From contig CALUJL010000006.1 of assembly GCA_944320955.1 (NCBI GenBank), positions 28,279 to 92,278 of the forward strand: a stretch of 64,000 bases of DNA. The letters run 5' to 3'. Positions 34,421 through 41,961 of the stretch are shown piece after piece. Numbering within the stretch: position 1 is the first letter of the stretch; each line of letters starts with the position of its first letter. The position numbers were made by a program, and so were the translations under genes. The stretch is from an uncultured Bacteroidaceae bacterium. GTDB lineage: Bacteria; Bacteroidota; Bacteroidia; Bacteroidales; Bacteroidaceae. Below the pieces are notes generated by a model that worked only from the letters and a program-made list of their open reading frames with translations, was not told where the DNA came from and ran no database searches.

Positions 34421-35389
34421 TCAGAAAGCGCTGGGCTTGAGACGCAGGCCTACGGTCTCTTCGAGATTGAAGAGGAGGTTCATGTTGTGCACGGCAGTGC
34501 CGCTGGCTCCTTTCAGCAGGTTGTCGATGCAGGTGACGATGAGGAGTTTCCCGCCGTGGCGCTCCAGATGGATAAGGCACTTGTTGGTATTGACGACTTG
34601 CTTGAGGTCGATGCTCTTGCGCACCAGGTGTACGAAAGAATCGCGCTCATAATATTGCTCATACATCTTGTAGAGTTCGTCGGTCTCCATGGTGTTTTTC
34701 ACCACGATGGTGCAGAAAATGCCACGGGCGAAGTCGCCTCTGTAGGGAATGAAGTCGATTTCCGAATCGAAGCTGTTCTGCAGTTGCTTCAGGGACTGCC
34801 GGATCTCCGGGACATGCTGGTGTTCGAAGGCTTTGTAGATGCTGATATTGTCGTTGCGCCAGCTGAAGTGGGTCGTGGCCCCAGGCTTTACGCCGGCTCC
34901 GGTGCTGCCGGTGATGGCATTCACCATGATATCGCCGCTCAAGAGGAGGTTCTTTGCCAGAGGGAGCAGGCCCAACTGGATGGCAGTGGCAAAACATCCG
35001 GGATTGGCCACGTACTTGGACTGGCAAGTGGCGCGGCGGTTGAGCTCGGGCAGGCCGTAGATAAATTCATTTCCGGGTGCCTTGAGGCGGTAATCCATCG
35101 AAAGATCTATCACTTTCAGCTGCCCGGGCAGGGTGTGGCTCTCCATGAATTTACGGGTATCGCCGTGGGCGGTGCAGAAAAATACTACATCCACCTCGTC
35201 CAAGGGCAAGGCATCGGTGAAGACAAGGTCGGTATCGCCGTAAAGTCCCTCATGCACATCGGTAAGGCGGTTGCCTGCATTGCTGGTGCTATGCACAAAG
35301 CCTATTTCCACTTCCGGATGGTTAAGCAGCAGCCGCAGCAGCTCGCCGGCCGTATATCCGGCTCCGCCGATGATTCCTACTTTTATCAT
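34421..35389 (-). CDS. argC: N-acyl-gamma-glutamyl-phosphate reductase
   Basis: NADPH-dependent reductase of the third arginine step. 322 residues, the shorter class of ArgC. The nucleotide-binding turn is IIGGAGYTAGELLRLLLNH at the N-terminus, and the catalytic Cys lies in YVANPGCFATAIQLGLLPL near residue 126. GSTGAGVKPGATTHFSWRND follows as usual. Its start lies 44 bases after the small PspC-type gene, within the arginine operon. Cytoplasmic. Confidence 0.95.
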   Translation of the reverse strand: MIKVGIIGGAGYTAGELLRLLLNHPEVEIGFVHSTSNAGNRLTDVHEGLYGDTDLVFTDALPLDEVDVVFFCTAHGDTRKFMESHTLPGQLKVIDLSMDYRLKAPGNEFIYGLPELNRRATCQSKYVANPGCFATAIQLGLLPLAKNLLLSGDIMVNAITGSTGAGVKPGATTHFSWRNDNISIYKAFEHQHVPEIRQSLKQLQNSFDSEIDFIPYRGDFARGIFCTIVVKNTMETDELYKMYEQYYERDSFVHLVRKSIDLKQVVNTNKCLIHLERHGGKLLIVTCIDNLLKGASGTAVHNMNLLFNLEETVGLRLKPSAF

Positions 35390-35433
35390 TTTTCTCTATA
35401 AGTTGTTGTACTATTGTATAAAATAATGTGCGG

Positions 35434-35625
35434 TCAGTCTCCTTCGGGCATCAGCAACATGAGAATCAGGTAGATGATTATGCCCGAGAAGGCGGTAAAC
35501 AGGGTGAGCAGGGCATAGGCCACGCGCACTACCGTAGGGTCAAGATTCAAGTAGGCAGCCAGTCCGCCGCACACGCCGGCCAGTTTCCGGTCGGTGCGGG
35601 AGCGGGTGAGTTTCTTGGGAGCCAT
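35434..35625 (-). CDS. PspC domain small membrane protein
   Basis: 63 residues, just one PspC domain: basic N-terminus (MAPKKLTRSRTDRKLAGVCG), GLAAYLNLDPTVVRVAYALL, and a membrane helix ending in MPEGD. PspC proteins are envelope-stress related in other bacteria; the short stand-alone type is common in Bacteroidetes without a proven role. Here it stands inside the arginine operon, between argG (33 bases upstream) and argC, on the same strand, with no promoter that I can see. Why it travels with arginine genes is unclear. Confidence 0.9.
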   Translation of the reverse strand: MAPKKLTRSRTDRKLAGVCGGLAAYLNLDPTVVRVAYALLTLFTAFSGIIIYLILMLLMPEGD

Positions 35626-35658
35626 GGCAGTCCTGGTTTTCAGAGGCGGGACGGCGCG

Positions 35659-36858
35659 TCAGGCCATCTCGTCTTTGTGGTTGGCATAGTAGGCACGCAG
35701 CGGGGTGGAGAGGACTTTGATGAAGCCCTTGGCATCCTCTGCCGTCCAGCCTTTCTGCATTTCGCCATACTCGCCCAGCTTGTTCTTCACCAGGTCGTCC
35801 TTACTCTCTACGCCCACCGTGGAGAACGACAGGGGGCGCAGCTCCAGGATGGCCGTGCCGCTGACGTTGCGCTGGCTACTGGTAAGCATCGCCTCGATGT
35901 CCCGCATGACGGGCTCCAGATACTGGCTCTCGTGGAGGAACATTCCGTACCAGTTGGCCACCTGGTCCTTCCAGTATTGCTGCCATTTGCTCAGCGTATA
36001 TTTCTCCAGGAAGCGGTGCGCGCCGATGATGAGCATGGGGGCGGCGGCCTCGAAGCCTACGCGGCCTTTGATGCCGATGATGGTGTCGCCCACGTGCATG
36101 TCGCGTCCGATGGCGTATGCCGCACCGATTTCTTCCACTTTCTGTATGGCTTTCACGGGATCGGCATAGGGCTCGTCATTGACGGCCGTGAGCTCGCCCT
36201 TCTCAAAGGTGAGGCGCAGTTGTTCGCTGCCCTGCTTGGTGCAGTGCTTCAGGTAGGCCGATTCGGGCAGCCCCTGGGCGGAGTCGAGGATTTCGCCGCC
36301 GCAGATGGAGGTGCCCCAGATGCCTACGTTGTAAGAGTACTTCAGCTTGGCGAAGTCGGCGGCAAAGCCGTGGGCGTTGAGATAGTCTATTTCTTCCTGG
36401 CGGCTCAGGGCCTTGTCGCGCGTCAGGGTAATGATTTCCACGCCGGGGGCCATGACGAGGAACGTCATGTCGAAGCGCACCTGGTCGTTTCCGGCGCCCG
36501 TCGAGCCGTGGGCTATGGCGTCGGCGCCTATTTCCCGCGCATAGCGGGCTATGGCCAGGGCCTGGAAGATGCGCTCGGAGCTGACCGATATGGGATAAGT
36601 GCCGTTGCGCAGCACATTTCCGTATATCATGTATTTCAGGCTCTTTGCATAATATTCCTGCATCACGTCGAGCGTGACGTATTTCGTTGCGCCTAGTTTG
36701 TAGGCATTCTCCTCATTCGTACGCAGCTGCTCGGGGCTGAACCCGCCCGTATTGGCGCATGCCGCATGCACTTCATATCCCTTTTCTTTGGCCAGGTACA
36801 TCACCGTATAGGAGGTATCCAGCCCGCCGCTGAAGGCGACTACCACTTTCTTTTTCAT
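35659..36858 (-). CDS. argG: Argininosuccinate synthase
   Basis: Joins citrulline and aspartate with ATP in arginine synthesis. 399 residues. The ATP pyrophosphatase loop is VVVAFSGGLDTSYTVMYLA at the N-terminus; ADAIAHGSTGAGNDQVRFD around residue 120 is the second signature. It begins 61 bases after the GNAT gene and precedes the small PspC gene. The presence of argG with no argH next to it means that the lyase is encoded elsewhere. Confidence 0.96.
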   Translation of the reverse strand: MKKKVVVAFSGGLDTSYTVMYLAKEKGYEVHAACANTGGFSPEQLRTNEENAYKLGATKYVTLDVMQEYYAKSLKYMIYGNVLRNGTYPISVSSERIFQALAIARYAREIGADAIAHGSTGAGNDQVRFDMTFLVMAPGVEIITLTRDKALSRQEEIDYLNAHGFAADFAKLKYSYNVGIWGTSICGGEILDSAQGLPESAYLKHCTKQGSEQLRLTFEKGELTAVNDEPYADPVKAIQKVEEIGAAYAIGRDMHVGDTIIGIKGRVGFEAAAPMLIIGAHRFLEKYTLSKWQQYWKDQVANWYGMFLHESQYLEPVMRDIEAMLTSSQRNVSGTAILELRPLSFSTVGVESKDDLVKNKLGEYGEMQKGWTAEDAKGFIKVLSTPLRAYYANHKDEMA

Positions 36859-36919
36859 CTTGTGTACTATATATAAAACAGGAGTGTGTGAAGTTTGTCT
36901 CTCTCTTTCCGCCGCTTTC

Positions 36920-37555
36920 TTACCGGGACGCTTCGGCAGTTTCCCGCTTGAGCGGCATGACCACGTGTTCCGGGCGTTCGCCTTCTGCCAGGGGCTCGTC
37001 GCCCAGGTGGTCTTCGGGGTGCTGCTCGGGGTCGTAGAGCATGGCGGTACAGATGCAGCGCGTCTTGTTGTTGCGCATCAGCACGTCATAGTTGACACAC
37101 GTGCGGCAGCCGTTCCAGAAAGCGTCGTCGTCGGTCAGTTCGGAAAAAGTGGTGGGCACGTAGCCCAAGGCTGTATTGATTTTCATCACGGCCAGCCCCG
37201 AAGTCAGCCCAAAGAGCTTGGCGTGGGGATATCGTCGTCGGGAATATTCGAAAGCGAAGCGTTTGATCTTCTTGGCCAGCCCGTGCCCCTGGTATTCGGG
37301 AGCCACGATCAGGCCGGAGTTGGCTGCGAAATGTTTGTTGCTCCAAGTCTCGATGTAGCAGAACCCGGCGAACGTCCCGCCATCCATGGCAATGATGGCT
37401 TTCCCCTCCAGCATCTTTTGTTTCACATAGTCGGGCGAGCGGCGGGCAATGCCCGTACCGCGCTTCTTAGCAGCTACCTCGATGGTGGTCAATATGGTGT
37501 CGACATAAGGAAGATGTTCCTTGCCGGCCACCATAATCTCAATGCAGTTGTCCAT
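36920..37555 (-). CDS. GNAT family acyltransferase, candidate N-acylglutamate synthase
   Basis: 211 residues from the ATG at 37555 (MDNCIEIMVAGKEH). GNAT fold with the acyl-CoA loop in IVAPEYQGHGLAKKIKRFAF near residue 90. No classical argA or argJ is present in this operon. From memory, the orthologous gene between argR and argG in Bacteroides thetaiotaomicron was linked by fitness data to the first, N-acylating step of arginine synthesis; I apply that here by position and family, not by proof. The C-terminus (HVVMPLKRE) is Bacteroidales-specific. The frame upstream to 37708 overlaps argR and is rejected. Confidence 0.8.
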   Translation of the reverse strand: MDNCIEIMVAGKEHLPYVDTILTTIEVAAKKRGTGIARRSPDYVKQKMLEGKAIIAMDGGTFAGFCYIETWSNKHFAANSGLIVAPEYQGHGLAKKIKRFAFEYSRRRYPHAKLFGLTSGLAVMKINTALGYVPTTFSELTDDDAFWNGCRTCVNYDVLMRNNKTRCICTAMLYDPEQHPEDHLGDEPLAEGERPEHVVMPLKRETAEASR

Positions 37556-37598
37556 TTTTTCTATTCTATGTTGTTGCTTTGTGTCTCTCCTTTTCCCT

Positions 37599-38084
37599 TT
37601 ATTGTACGGAAGAAATGACCTTGCCCAGCGTCCGCCGCAGGTTTTTCCGCGAGCTTCCCTCGCGCAGGACGAGAATGATCGTGTCGTCCCCTGCCACGCT
37701 TCCCACAATATCGCTCAGCCCCAGGTTGTCGATGTCATAGGCCAGGCTGGCGGCATATCCGGGCTGGGTCTTGATGACCACCAGGTTTCCGGAGAAGTCC
37801 ATCGAGCGGAATCCGGCCAGGTCCATCATCTCCTGGAGCGAATGGCTCTCGGCAGGCTGATGCTGGTGCTGCACTTCGGAGGGCAGGACGTAGACGTTCC
37901 GCCCGTTTGCATTGAAGGCTTTGGCCACCTTCAGCGTCTTCAGGTCGCGCGACAGCGTGGCTTGTGTCACCGCGTAGCCTTCTTTCCGCAATTCTTGCAG
38001 CAGTTCTTCCTGATTCAATATCTCTCTGCTCGAAACGATGATTTTTATCGCATCCAAGCGCTGGCGTTTGTGGGGTCGTTGCAT
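37599..38084 (-). CDS. argR: Arginine repressor
   Basis: ArgR family regulator of 161 residues. The N-terminal winged helix-turn-helix includes EELLQELRKEGYAVTQATLS and RDLKTLKVAKAF; the C-terminal oligomerisation and arginine-binding domain includes YAASLAYDIDNLGLSDIVGS and VAGDDTIILVLREG, containing the GDDT arginine-binding signature. It is the first gene of the arginine operon, so it probably controls its own transcription. Promoter at 38109-38139 overlaps two AGAGAATAT repeats that could be operator half-sites. Confidence 0.94.
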   Translation of the reverse strand: MQRPHKRQRLDAIKIIVSSREILNQEELLQELRKEGYAVTQATLSRDLKTLKVAKAFNANGRNVYVLPSEVQHQHQPAESHSLQEMMDLAGFRSMDFSGNLVVIKTQPGYAASLAYDIDNLGLSDIVGSVAGDDTIILVLREGSSRKNLRRTLGKVISSVQ

Positions 38085-38108
38085 AAAGGAATATCATGTT
38101 AGGGGCTG

Positions 38109-38139
38109 CAAAAATAGAGAATATGCAGAGAATATACAA
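38109..38139 (-). promoter_or_regulatory. argR operon promoter with possible ArgR operator
   Basis: On the minus strand: TTG (38139-38137), 20 bases, TATTTTTG (38116-38109). The spacer contains two direct copies of AGAGAATAT (plus-strand reading), loosely like ARG-box half-sites; the operator part is a guess. Confidence 0.75.
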
Positions 38140-38215
38140 CGGAGTTCTGCATTTATTTCCATATTCATGCGGCATTTTGCCCCGTGCCGCTCCCCGGCCC
38201 GGGGTTTCCGCTGCA

Positions 38216-38290
38216 GGAAAGCGGGAAAAGCGGCAGCACTTTTCCGGAAAAGCGCCTGCACTTTCCGCGAAAAGCGGCAGCGCTTTCCGC
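38216..38290. repeat. Three tandem 22-bp palindromic units
   Basis: Well-preserved units, for example GGAAAAGCGGCAGCACTTTT and GCGAAAAGCGGCAGCGCTTT, each a near-palindrome. Confidence 0.9.
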
Positions 38291-38419
38291 TCCCTCCCCA
38301 CCCTCCCGCCGCGGCTTCCGCCCGGGCGGGCACACGGGGGCGGCGCTCCGAAGACTCCCCGCCCGGGCACAAAAAAACGGCAGCCGAACCGCTTTTTTTG
38401 CAAAAAAGAAGCCGTTTTG

Positions 38420-38451
38420 TTTGGCAGTATGGAAGAAAACCCCTACCTTTG
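38420..38451 (+). promoter_or_regulatory. tRNA-Lys promoter
   Basis: TTTG (38420-38423), 20 bases, TACCTTTG (38444-38451), 25 bases before the mature tRNA 5' end. An exact match to the Bacteroidetes consensus. Confidence 0.88.
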
Positions 38452-38476
38452 CACCGCAATTCAGAAAAACAGTGTT

Positions 38477-38549
38477 GCACTCTTAGCTCAGTTGGTAGAG
38501 CAACTGACTCTTAATCAGTGGGTCCAGGGTTCGAGTCCCTGAGGGTGTA
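38477..38549 (+). tRNA. tRNA-Lys (anticodon CTT)
   Basis: Complete cloverleaf of 73 bases: acceptor GCACTCT/AGGGTGT, D arm GCTC...GAGC, anticodon stem ACTGA/TCAGT with loop CTCTTAA (anticodon CTT), T arm CAGGG-TTCGAGT-CCCTG. The 3' CCA is not encoded. Reads AAG lysine codons. Confidence 0.96.
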
Positions 38550-38643
38550 CGTTTAAGTGGATAGACATGAAGGAGACAGCCTTGAGCCGTGAGGGTTCGG
38601 GGCTGTACTTTTTTTGTATCCTCCCGCCGGGGCTTGAGCCAAC

Positions 38644-39060
38644 TCACGGCCGCCGGAGCGTGGCGAACGAGAGAATATGCCGGCTGATGAGCACGGCCAG
38701 CACCGGAAACACCGGGCGCACCCACACCGGGACAGGCGCAAACGCCGTACACCCCAGCAGCGAAATCCAAACCATCAGGCACGACACCACTTTCACCCGC
38801 AGGGGGAGCGCCCTCTGCCCGCCGCGGAAGCGGCGGATATACAGCCCCAAATGCCGGTTTTGCAGGAGCTTCCGGTACAACCGCGGGGAGCTTCTGGCAA
38901 AACACCAGGCCGAAAGCAGGAGAAAGGGCGTGGTCGGGAGGACTGGCAGGAAGATTCCGGCCACTCCCAGCCCGATGCTGGCAAATCCCGCCGCCACCAG
39001 CAGGGAGCGCAGCAGGCCTCGCAGCCGGAAAGGCGGGACAGGACGCCGGGGAGTGGCCAT
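38644..39060 (-). CDS. YbaN/DUF454 family inner membrane protein
   Basis: 138 residues with four hydrophobic segments. The family core is clear: GLGVAGIFLPVLPTTPFLLL near residue 35, SAWCFARSSPRLYRKLLQNR, and a basic loop before the C-terminal pair of membrane helices. Function of DUF454 proteins is not established. Start at the ATG at 39060; a TTG two codons upstream is also open. It is followed by the tRNA on the opposite strand and preceded by a 70-residue membrane protein on the same strand, likely in one unit. Confidence 0.88.
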   Translation of the reverse strand: MATPRRPVPPFRLRGLLRSLLVAAGFASIGLGVAGIFLPVLPTTPFLLLSAWCFARSSPRLYRKLLQNRHLGLYIRRFRGGQRALPLRVKVVSCLMVWISLLGCTAFAPVPVWVRPVFPVLAVLISRHILSFATLRRP

Positions 39061-39075
39061 GGGCAAGGAAAGAGG

Positions 39076-39288
39076 CTAAGCCAGAAAATAGAATACGACC
39101 CCCGCCAGCAGCGCCACGCCCAGCAGCACTGCCGCCAGGGCGCGAAGGCTCCGGTCTTTCTTCCACAGGCTGAACAGGAGACTCAAGAGCGCCGCCCCGG
39201 CCAGAGCCGCGGGCACGCCGGGAAACGGGGCACAGATATAGCCCATCAGGGCCAGCGTAAGAGCAATCAGGGAGAGCTTGACTTTCAT
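39076..39288 (-). CDS. Small hypothetical membrane protein
   Basis: 70 residues from the ATG at 39288 (MKVKLSLIALTLALMG). Almost entirely hydrophobic: two or three membrane helices separated by a short LWKKDRSLR loop. No family recognised. The much longer open frame upstream (to 39519) is read through a palindromic repeat cluster and is not believable. It ends 15 bases before the start of the YbaN-like gene, so the two are probably co-transcribed. Confidence 0.65.
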   Translation of the reverse strand: MKVKLSLIALTLALMGYICAPFPGVPAALAGAALLSLLFSLWKKDRSLRALAAVLLGVALLAGVVFYFLA

Positions 39289-39590
39289 GTTACTTCGCGA
39301 CGATAAAACGGGAACCGGCAGGCATTTTTCCCCGCCGGGGCGGCAAAGATACGGATTTCGGCCGGGAAAAACCGCATCTTCCCCCGCCCCCCGCCGGAAA
39401 AGTGCTGCCGCTTTCGCCCGGAAGTGCTGCCGCTTTTCCGGAAAAGTGCTGCATCTTCCGCCCCGGAGCGCCGCATGATTTCCCTGCAAAAGCCTGTCTT
39501 TCGACCAGGCAGGCTGCACTCGGATGCGAAATCCTGCTTCCGTCCCGCCCGTTTGTGCTATCTTTGCCGGAAAAAGAAAGGCTTATCCCC
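39289..39590. other. Divergent intergenic region with palindromic units
   Basis: Three tandem units at 39390-39466, for example GGAAAAGTGCTGCCGCTTTC and GGAAGTGCTGCCGCTTTTCC, and a TATCTTTG box at 39559-39566 that could be the -7 element of the following gene; no matching TTG at the right distance. No gene seen. Confidence 0.7.
39390..39466. repeat. Three tandem 22-bp palindromic units
   Basis: Tandem units with arms GGAAAAGTGC and GCTTTTCC, in opposite orientation to the array at 38216-38290. Confidence 0.88.
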
Positions 39591-40076
39591 ATGAATTTCG
39601 ACAACACTTCCGTACGCCGGCAAGACCGCCTCCTCTCCCAAGCGCGGGCAGAAGAACTCATCGATGCGGCTGAATACGGCATCCTCTCCATGGTTTCCAC
39701 CGACGCAGGCGGCTACGGCCTCCCGCTGAGCTTCGTCCGCGAGGCAGACAGCCTCTACTTCCACTGCGCCCCCGAGGGGGAAAAACTGCGTTGCCTGGCC
39801 CGCAACCCGCGCGTCACCTTCTGCATCGTGGGGCGGACGCACGTGCTTCCCGGGCGTTTCACCACCGAATACGAGAGCGTCCTGCTCCGGGGCGAGGCGA
39901 AAGTCGTGGCCGACGATGCCGAAAGGATGCACGCCCTGGAGCTGCTGCTCGGCAAGTATTGCCCCCAGGACCTGACGGTAGGGCGGAAATATGCCGAGAA
40001 ATCCTTCCACCGCACCGCCATCCTGCGCCTCGACGTGCAGTCCGTCTCGGCCAAGAGCAAGGCCGTCCGCGGCTGA
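39591..40076 (+). CDS. Pyridoxamine 5'-phosphate oxidase family (flavin-binding split barrel) protein
   Basis: 161 residues. Members bind FMN, F420 or haem and many are of unknown function, often related to the Nim-type nitroreductases in Bacteroidetes. Features: VRRQDRLLSQARAEELIDAA at the start, YGILSMVSTDAGGYGLPLSF, LYFHCAPEGEKLRCLARNPR and VTFCIVGRTHVLPGRFTTEY, the usual flavin-binding strands. It starts 25 bases after a TATCTTTG box. Soluble and probably dimeric. Whether it acts on nitro compounds cannot be told. Confidence 0.87.
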   Translation: MNFDNTSVRRQDRLLSQARAEELIDAAEYGILSMVSTDAGGYGLPLSFVREADSLYFHCAPEGEKLRCLARNPRVTFCIVGRTHVLPGRFTTEYESVLLRGEAKVVADDAERMHALELLLGKYCPQDLTVGRKYAEKSFHRTAILRLDVQSVSAKSKAVRG

Positions 40077-40116
40077 AGGCCTCCGCCCCCCGCCCCGCCC
40101 GCAGGGCGAAACGAGC

Positions 40117-40152
40117 AAAAGCCCGGCGACTCCCACGGGAATCGCCGGGCCT
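40117..40152. terminator. Bidirectional terminator between the flavin protein gene and serS
   Basis: GCCCGGCGA and TCGCCGGGC pair (with TCCC/GGGA inside) around 40121-40151. A T run on the minus strand serves serS. Confidence 0.85.
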
Positions 40153-40174
40153 TCATATATAATAAGGTATAGCT

Positions 40175-41449
40175 TCAGTCTATCCGCTCGAAGCCGCAGT
40201 AGGGAACGAGCGCCGCGGGCATCACGATGCCCTCGGGCGTCTGGTTGTTTTCCAGCAGGGCGGCCACCACGCGCGGCAGCGCCAGGGCCGATCCGTTGAG
40301 CGTGTGGCACAGTTCGGTGCGCTTCTCTGCCGTGCGGTAGCGGCACTTCAGGCGGTTGGCCTGGTAGCTCTCGAAGTTGGACACCGAGCTCACCTCCAGC
40401 CAGCGCTTCTGCGCTTCGGAATAGACCTCGAAGTCGAAGCAGAGCGCCGAGGTGAAACTCATGTCGCCGCCGCAGAGGCGGAGGATGCGGTAGGGCAGTT
40501 CCAGCTTTTGCACCAGCCCTTCCACGTGGGCCACCATCTCCTTGAGCGACTCATAGGAGTGCTGCGGCGTGTCGATGCGCACCAGTTCTACCTTCGAGAA
40601 CTCGTGCAAGCGGTTCAGACCGCGCACGTTTTTCCCGTAAGAGCCTGCCTCGCGGCGGAAGCACTCCGTATAGGCGCAGTTCTTGATGGGCAGGTCGGCC
40701 TCGGAAAGCAGGCAGTCGCGGTAGATGTTCGTCACCGGAACCTCGGCCGTGGGGATGAGGTAGAGGTCGTCTTGCCCGCAGTAATACATCTGTCCCTCCT
40801 TGTCGGGGAGCTGCCCGGTGCCGTAGCCGGAGGCGGCATTCACGACGGTCGGGGGCATTATCTCCTCGTATCCTGCCGCGCGGGCTTCGTCGAGGAAGAA
40901 GTTGATGAGGGCCCGCTGCAGGCGCGCGCCGCGGCCTTTGTAGACGGGGAAGCCCGCGCCGGTGATTTTCACGCCCAGGTCGAAGTCGATGAGGTCGTAC
41001 TTCTTGGCCAGTTCCCAGTGGGGAAGCGGATTTTCGGGCAGGGGCTTCATCGTGCCTCCGGTGCGTTCCACCACGTTGTCCTCCGCGCCGAATCCTTCGG
41101 GGACGCTCTCGTGCGGCACGTTGGGTATCGTATAAAGCAACTCTTGCAGCTCGGCTTCGGCCTGCGACTTCTGCGCCTCCAGCTCCTTGGAGCGCTCCTT
41201 CAGGCGGCTCACGGCCTGCTTGGCCTCCTCGGCCTCGGCGGTTTTCCCTTCTTTCATGAGGCCCCCGATGGAGCGGGACAGGGTGTTCACCTCCGAAAGG
41301 CCGCGGTCCAGCTCCGTCTGCGCCGCACGTCGGCGGTCGTTCAGCCCGATGGCCTTGGCTATTGCCTCTGCGGCATGGTCGAAATGCTTCTTCTCCAAAC
41401 CTCTGACGACTGCATCGGTCTGTTCAGTAATCTGCTTGATGGTCAACAT
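40175..41449 (-). CDS. serS: Seryl-tRNA synthetase
   Basis: Class II synthetase charging tRNA-Ser. 424 residues. The N-terminal coiled coil spans about 25-105 (rich in Glu/Lys/Ala: KQAVSRLKERSKELEAQKSQ). Motif 2 is FRREAGSYGKNVRGLNRLHE; motif 3 is LNGSALALPRVVAALLENNQ near the C-terminus; YLIPTAEVPVTNIY precedes them. Start MLTIKQITEQTDAVVRGLEK matches the usual family beginning. Stands alone, ended by a hairpin at 40117-40152. Confidence 0.96.
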   Translation of the reverse strand: MLTIKQITEQTDAVVRGLEKKHFDHAAEAIAKAIGLNDRRRAAQTELDRGLSEVNTLSRSIGGLMKEGKTAEAEEAKQAVSRLKERSKELEAQKSQAEAELQELLYTIPNVPHESVPEGFGAEDNVVERTGGTMKPLPENPLPHWELAKKYDLIDFDLGVKITGAGFPVYKGRGARLQRALINFFLDEARAAGYEEIMPPTVVNAASGYGTGQLPDKEGQMYYCGQDDLYLIPTAEVPVTNIYRDCLLSEADLPIKNCAYTECFRREAGSYGKNVRGLNRLHEFSKVELVRIDTPQHSYESLKEMVAHVEGLVQKLELPYRILRLCGGDMSFTSALCFDFEVYSEAQKRWLEVSSVSNFESYQANRLKCRYRTAEKRTELCHTLNGSALALPRVVAALLENNQTPEGIVMPAALVPYCGFERID

Positions 41450-41575
41450 ATCGGTATATCTTCTTTTTAAGCGTCATGGGAGTTTCCAACGACGCGCAAA
41501 GGTAGGAAAAAATAAAGAAACAGCCCTCGGCCGGCATAGTTTTTACGCGCCCGGCCGCGCGATGCGGGGCTTTAA

Positions 41576-41646
41576 GGGAAAAGATGCGGCACTTTCCGGA
41601 AAAAGCGGCAGCGCTTTTCCCGAAAACATGCAGCGCTTTTCCGCCC
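41576..41646. repeat. Three tandem 22-bp palindromic units
   Basis: Includes one of the best palindromes of the family: GGAAAAAGCG, central gcag, CGCTTTTCCC (about 41598-41621). Confidence 0.9.
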
Positions 41647-41657
41647 CCGCGGCGGGG

Positions 41658-41831
41658 CTATTCCTCCTCCCCTGCGCCACGGCCTCCGCCCTCCTGCCCC
41701 GCCGGCCGGGGAGCGGGCTGCGCCCTTTTCGCCGCGGGCCTGCGCCCGAGGCCGAGCTTCTTGGCCTTTTCCCAGGCCGCCTTGCGGGCTTCGTAGCGTT
41801 CGTACTGGCGTTCGAGATAATTGTCTGCCAT
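41658..41831 (-). CDS. Small conserved basic protein (57 residues)
   Basis: Starts MADNYLERQYERYEARKAAW and continues with EKAKKLGLGRRPAAKRAQ, ending in a Gly/Glu tail. Highly charged, helical N-terminal half. Short proteins opening MxxNYLExxYExYExRKAAW occur in many Bacteroidales without known function, which is why I call it real despite its size. A TATCTTTG box (41871-41864 on the minus strand) lies 33 bases upstream. Its stop is followed immediately by palindromic units that may act as its terminator. Divergent from the PL11 gene. Confidence 0.7.
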   Translation of the reverse strand: MADNYLERQYERYEARKAAWEKAKKLGLGRRPAAKRAQPAPRPAGQEGGGRGAGEEE

Positions 41832-41961
41832 GAGATTCCTGCTTTACTCTCGGTTTTTATGCCGCAAAGATAGGCCTATTCGGCAAAATAACCGTACTTT
41901 TGCTCCAAAACCGATTACCCCCGGCCGCGAAACACCCCGGCCGGCCAATCCCCCGAACAGC

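Larger units (their letters stand above)
38085..38476. other. Intergenic region between argR and tRNA-Lys
   Basis: Holds the argR promoter (minus), a tandem array of palindromic units (38216-38290), a GC-rich stretch without features (38291-38370), and the tRNA promoter (plus). No gene seen. Confidence 0.7.

Noticed and set aside
17982..40169. 16-bp identical sequence CATATATAATAAGGTA at 17982-17997 and 40154-40169
   Set aside because: AT-rich and only two copies; no consistent position relative to genes, so probably coincidence or a weak promoter-like sequence.
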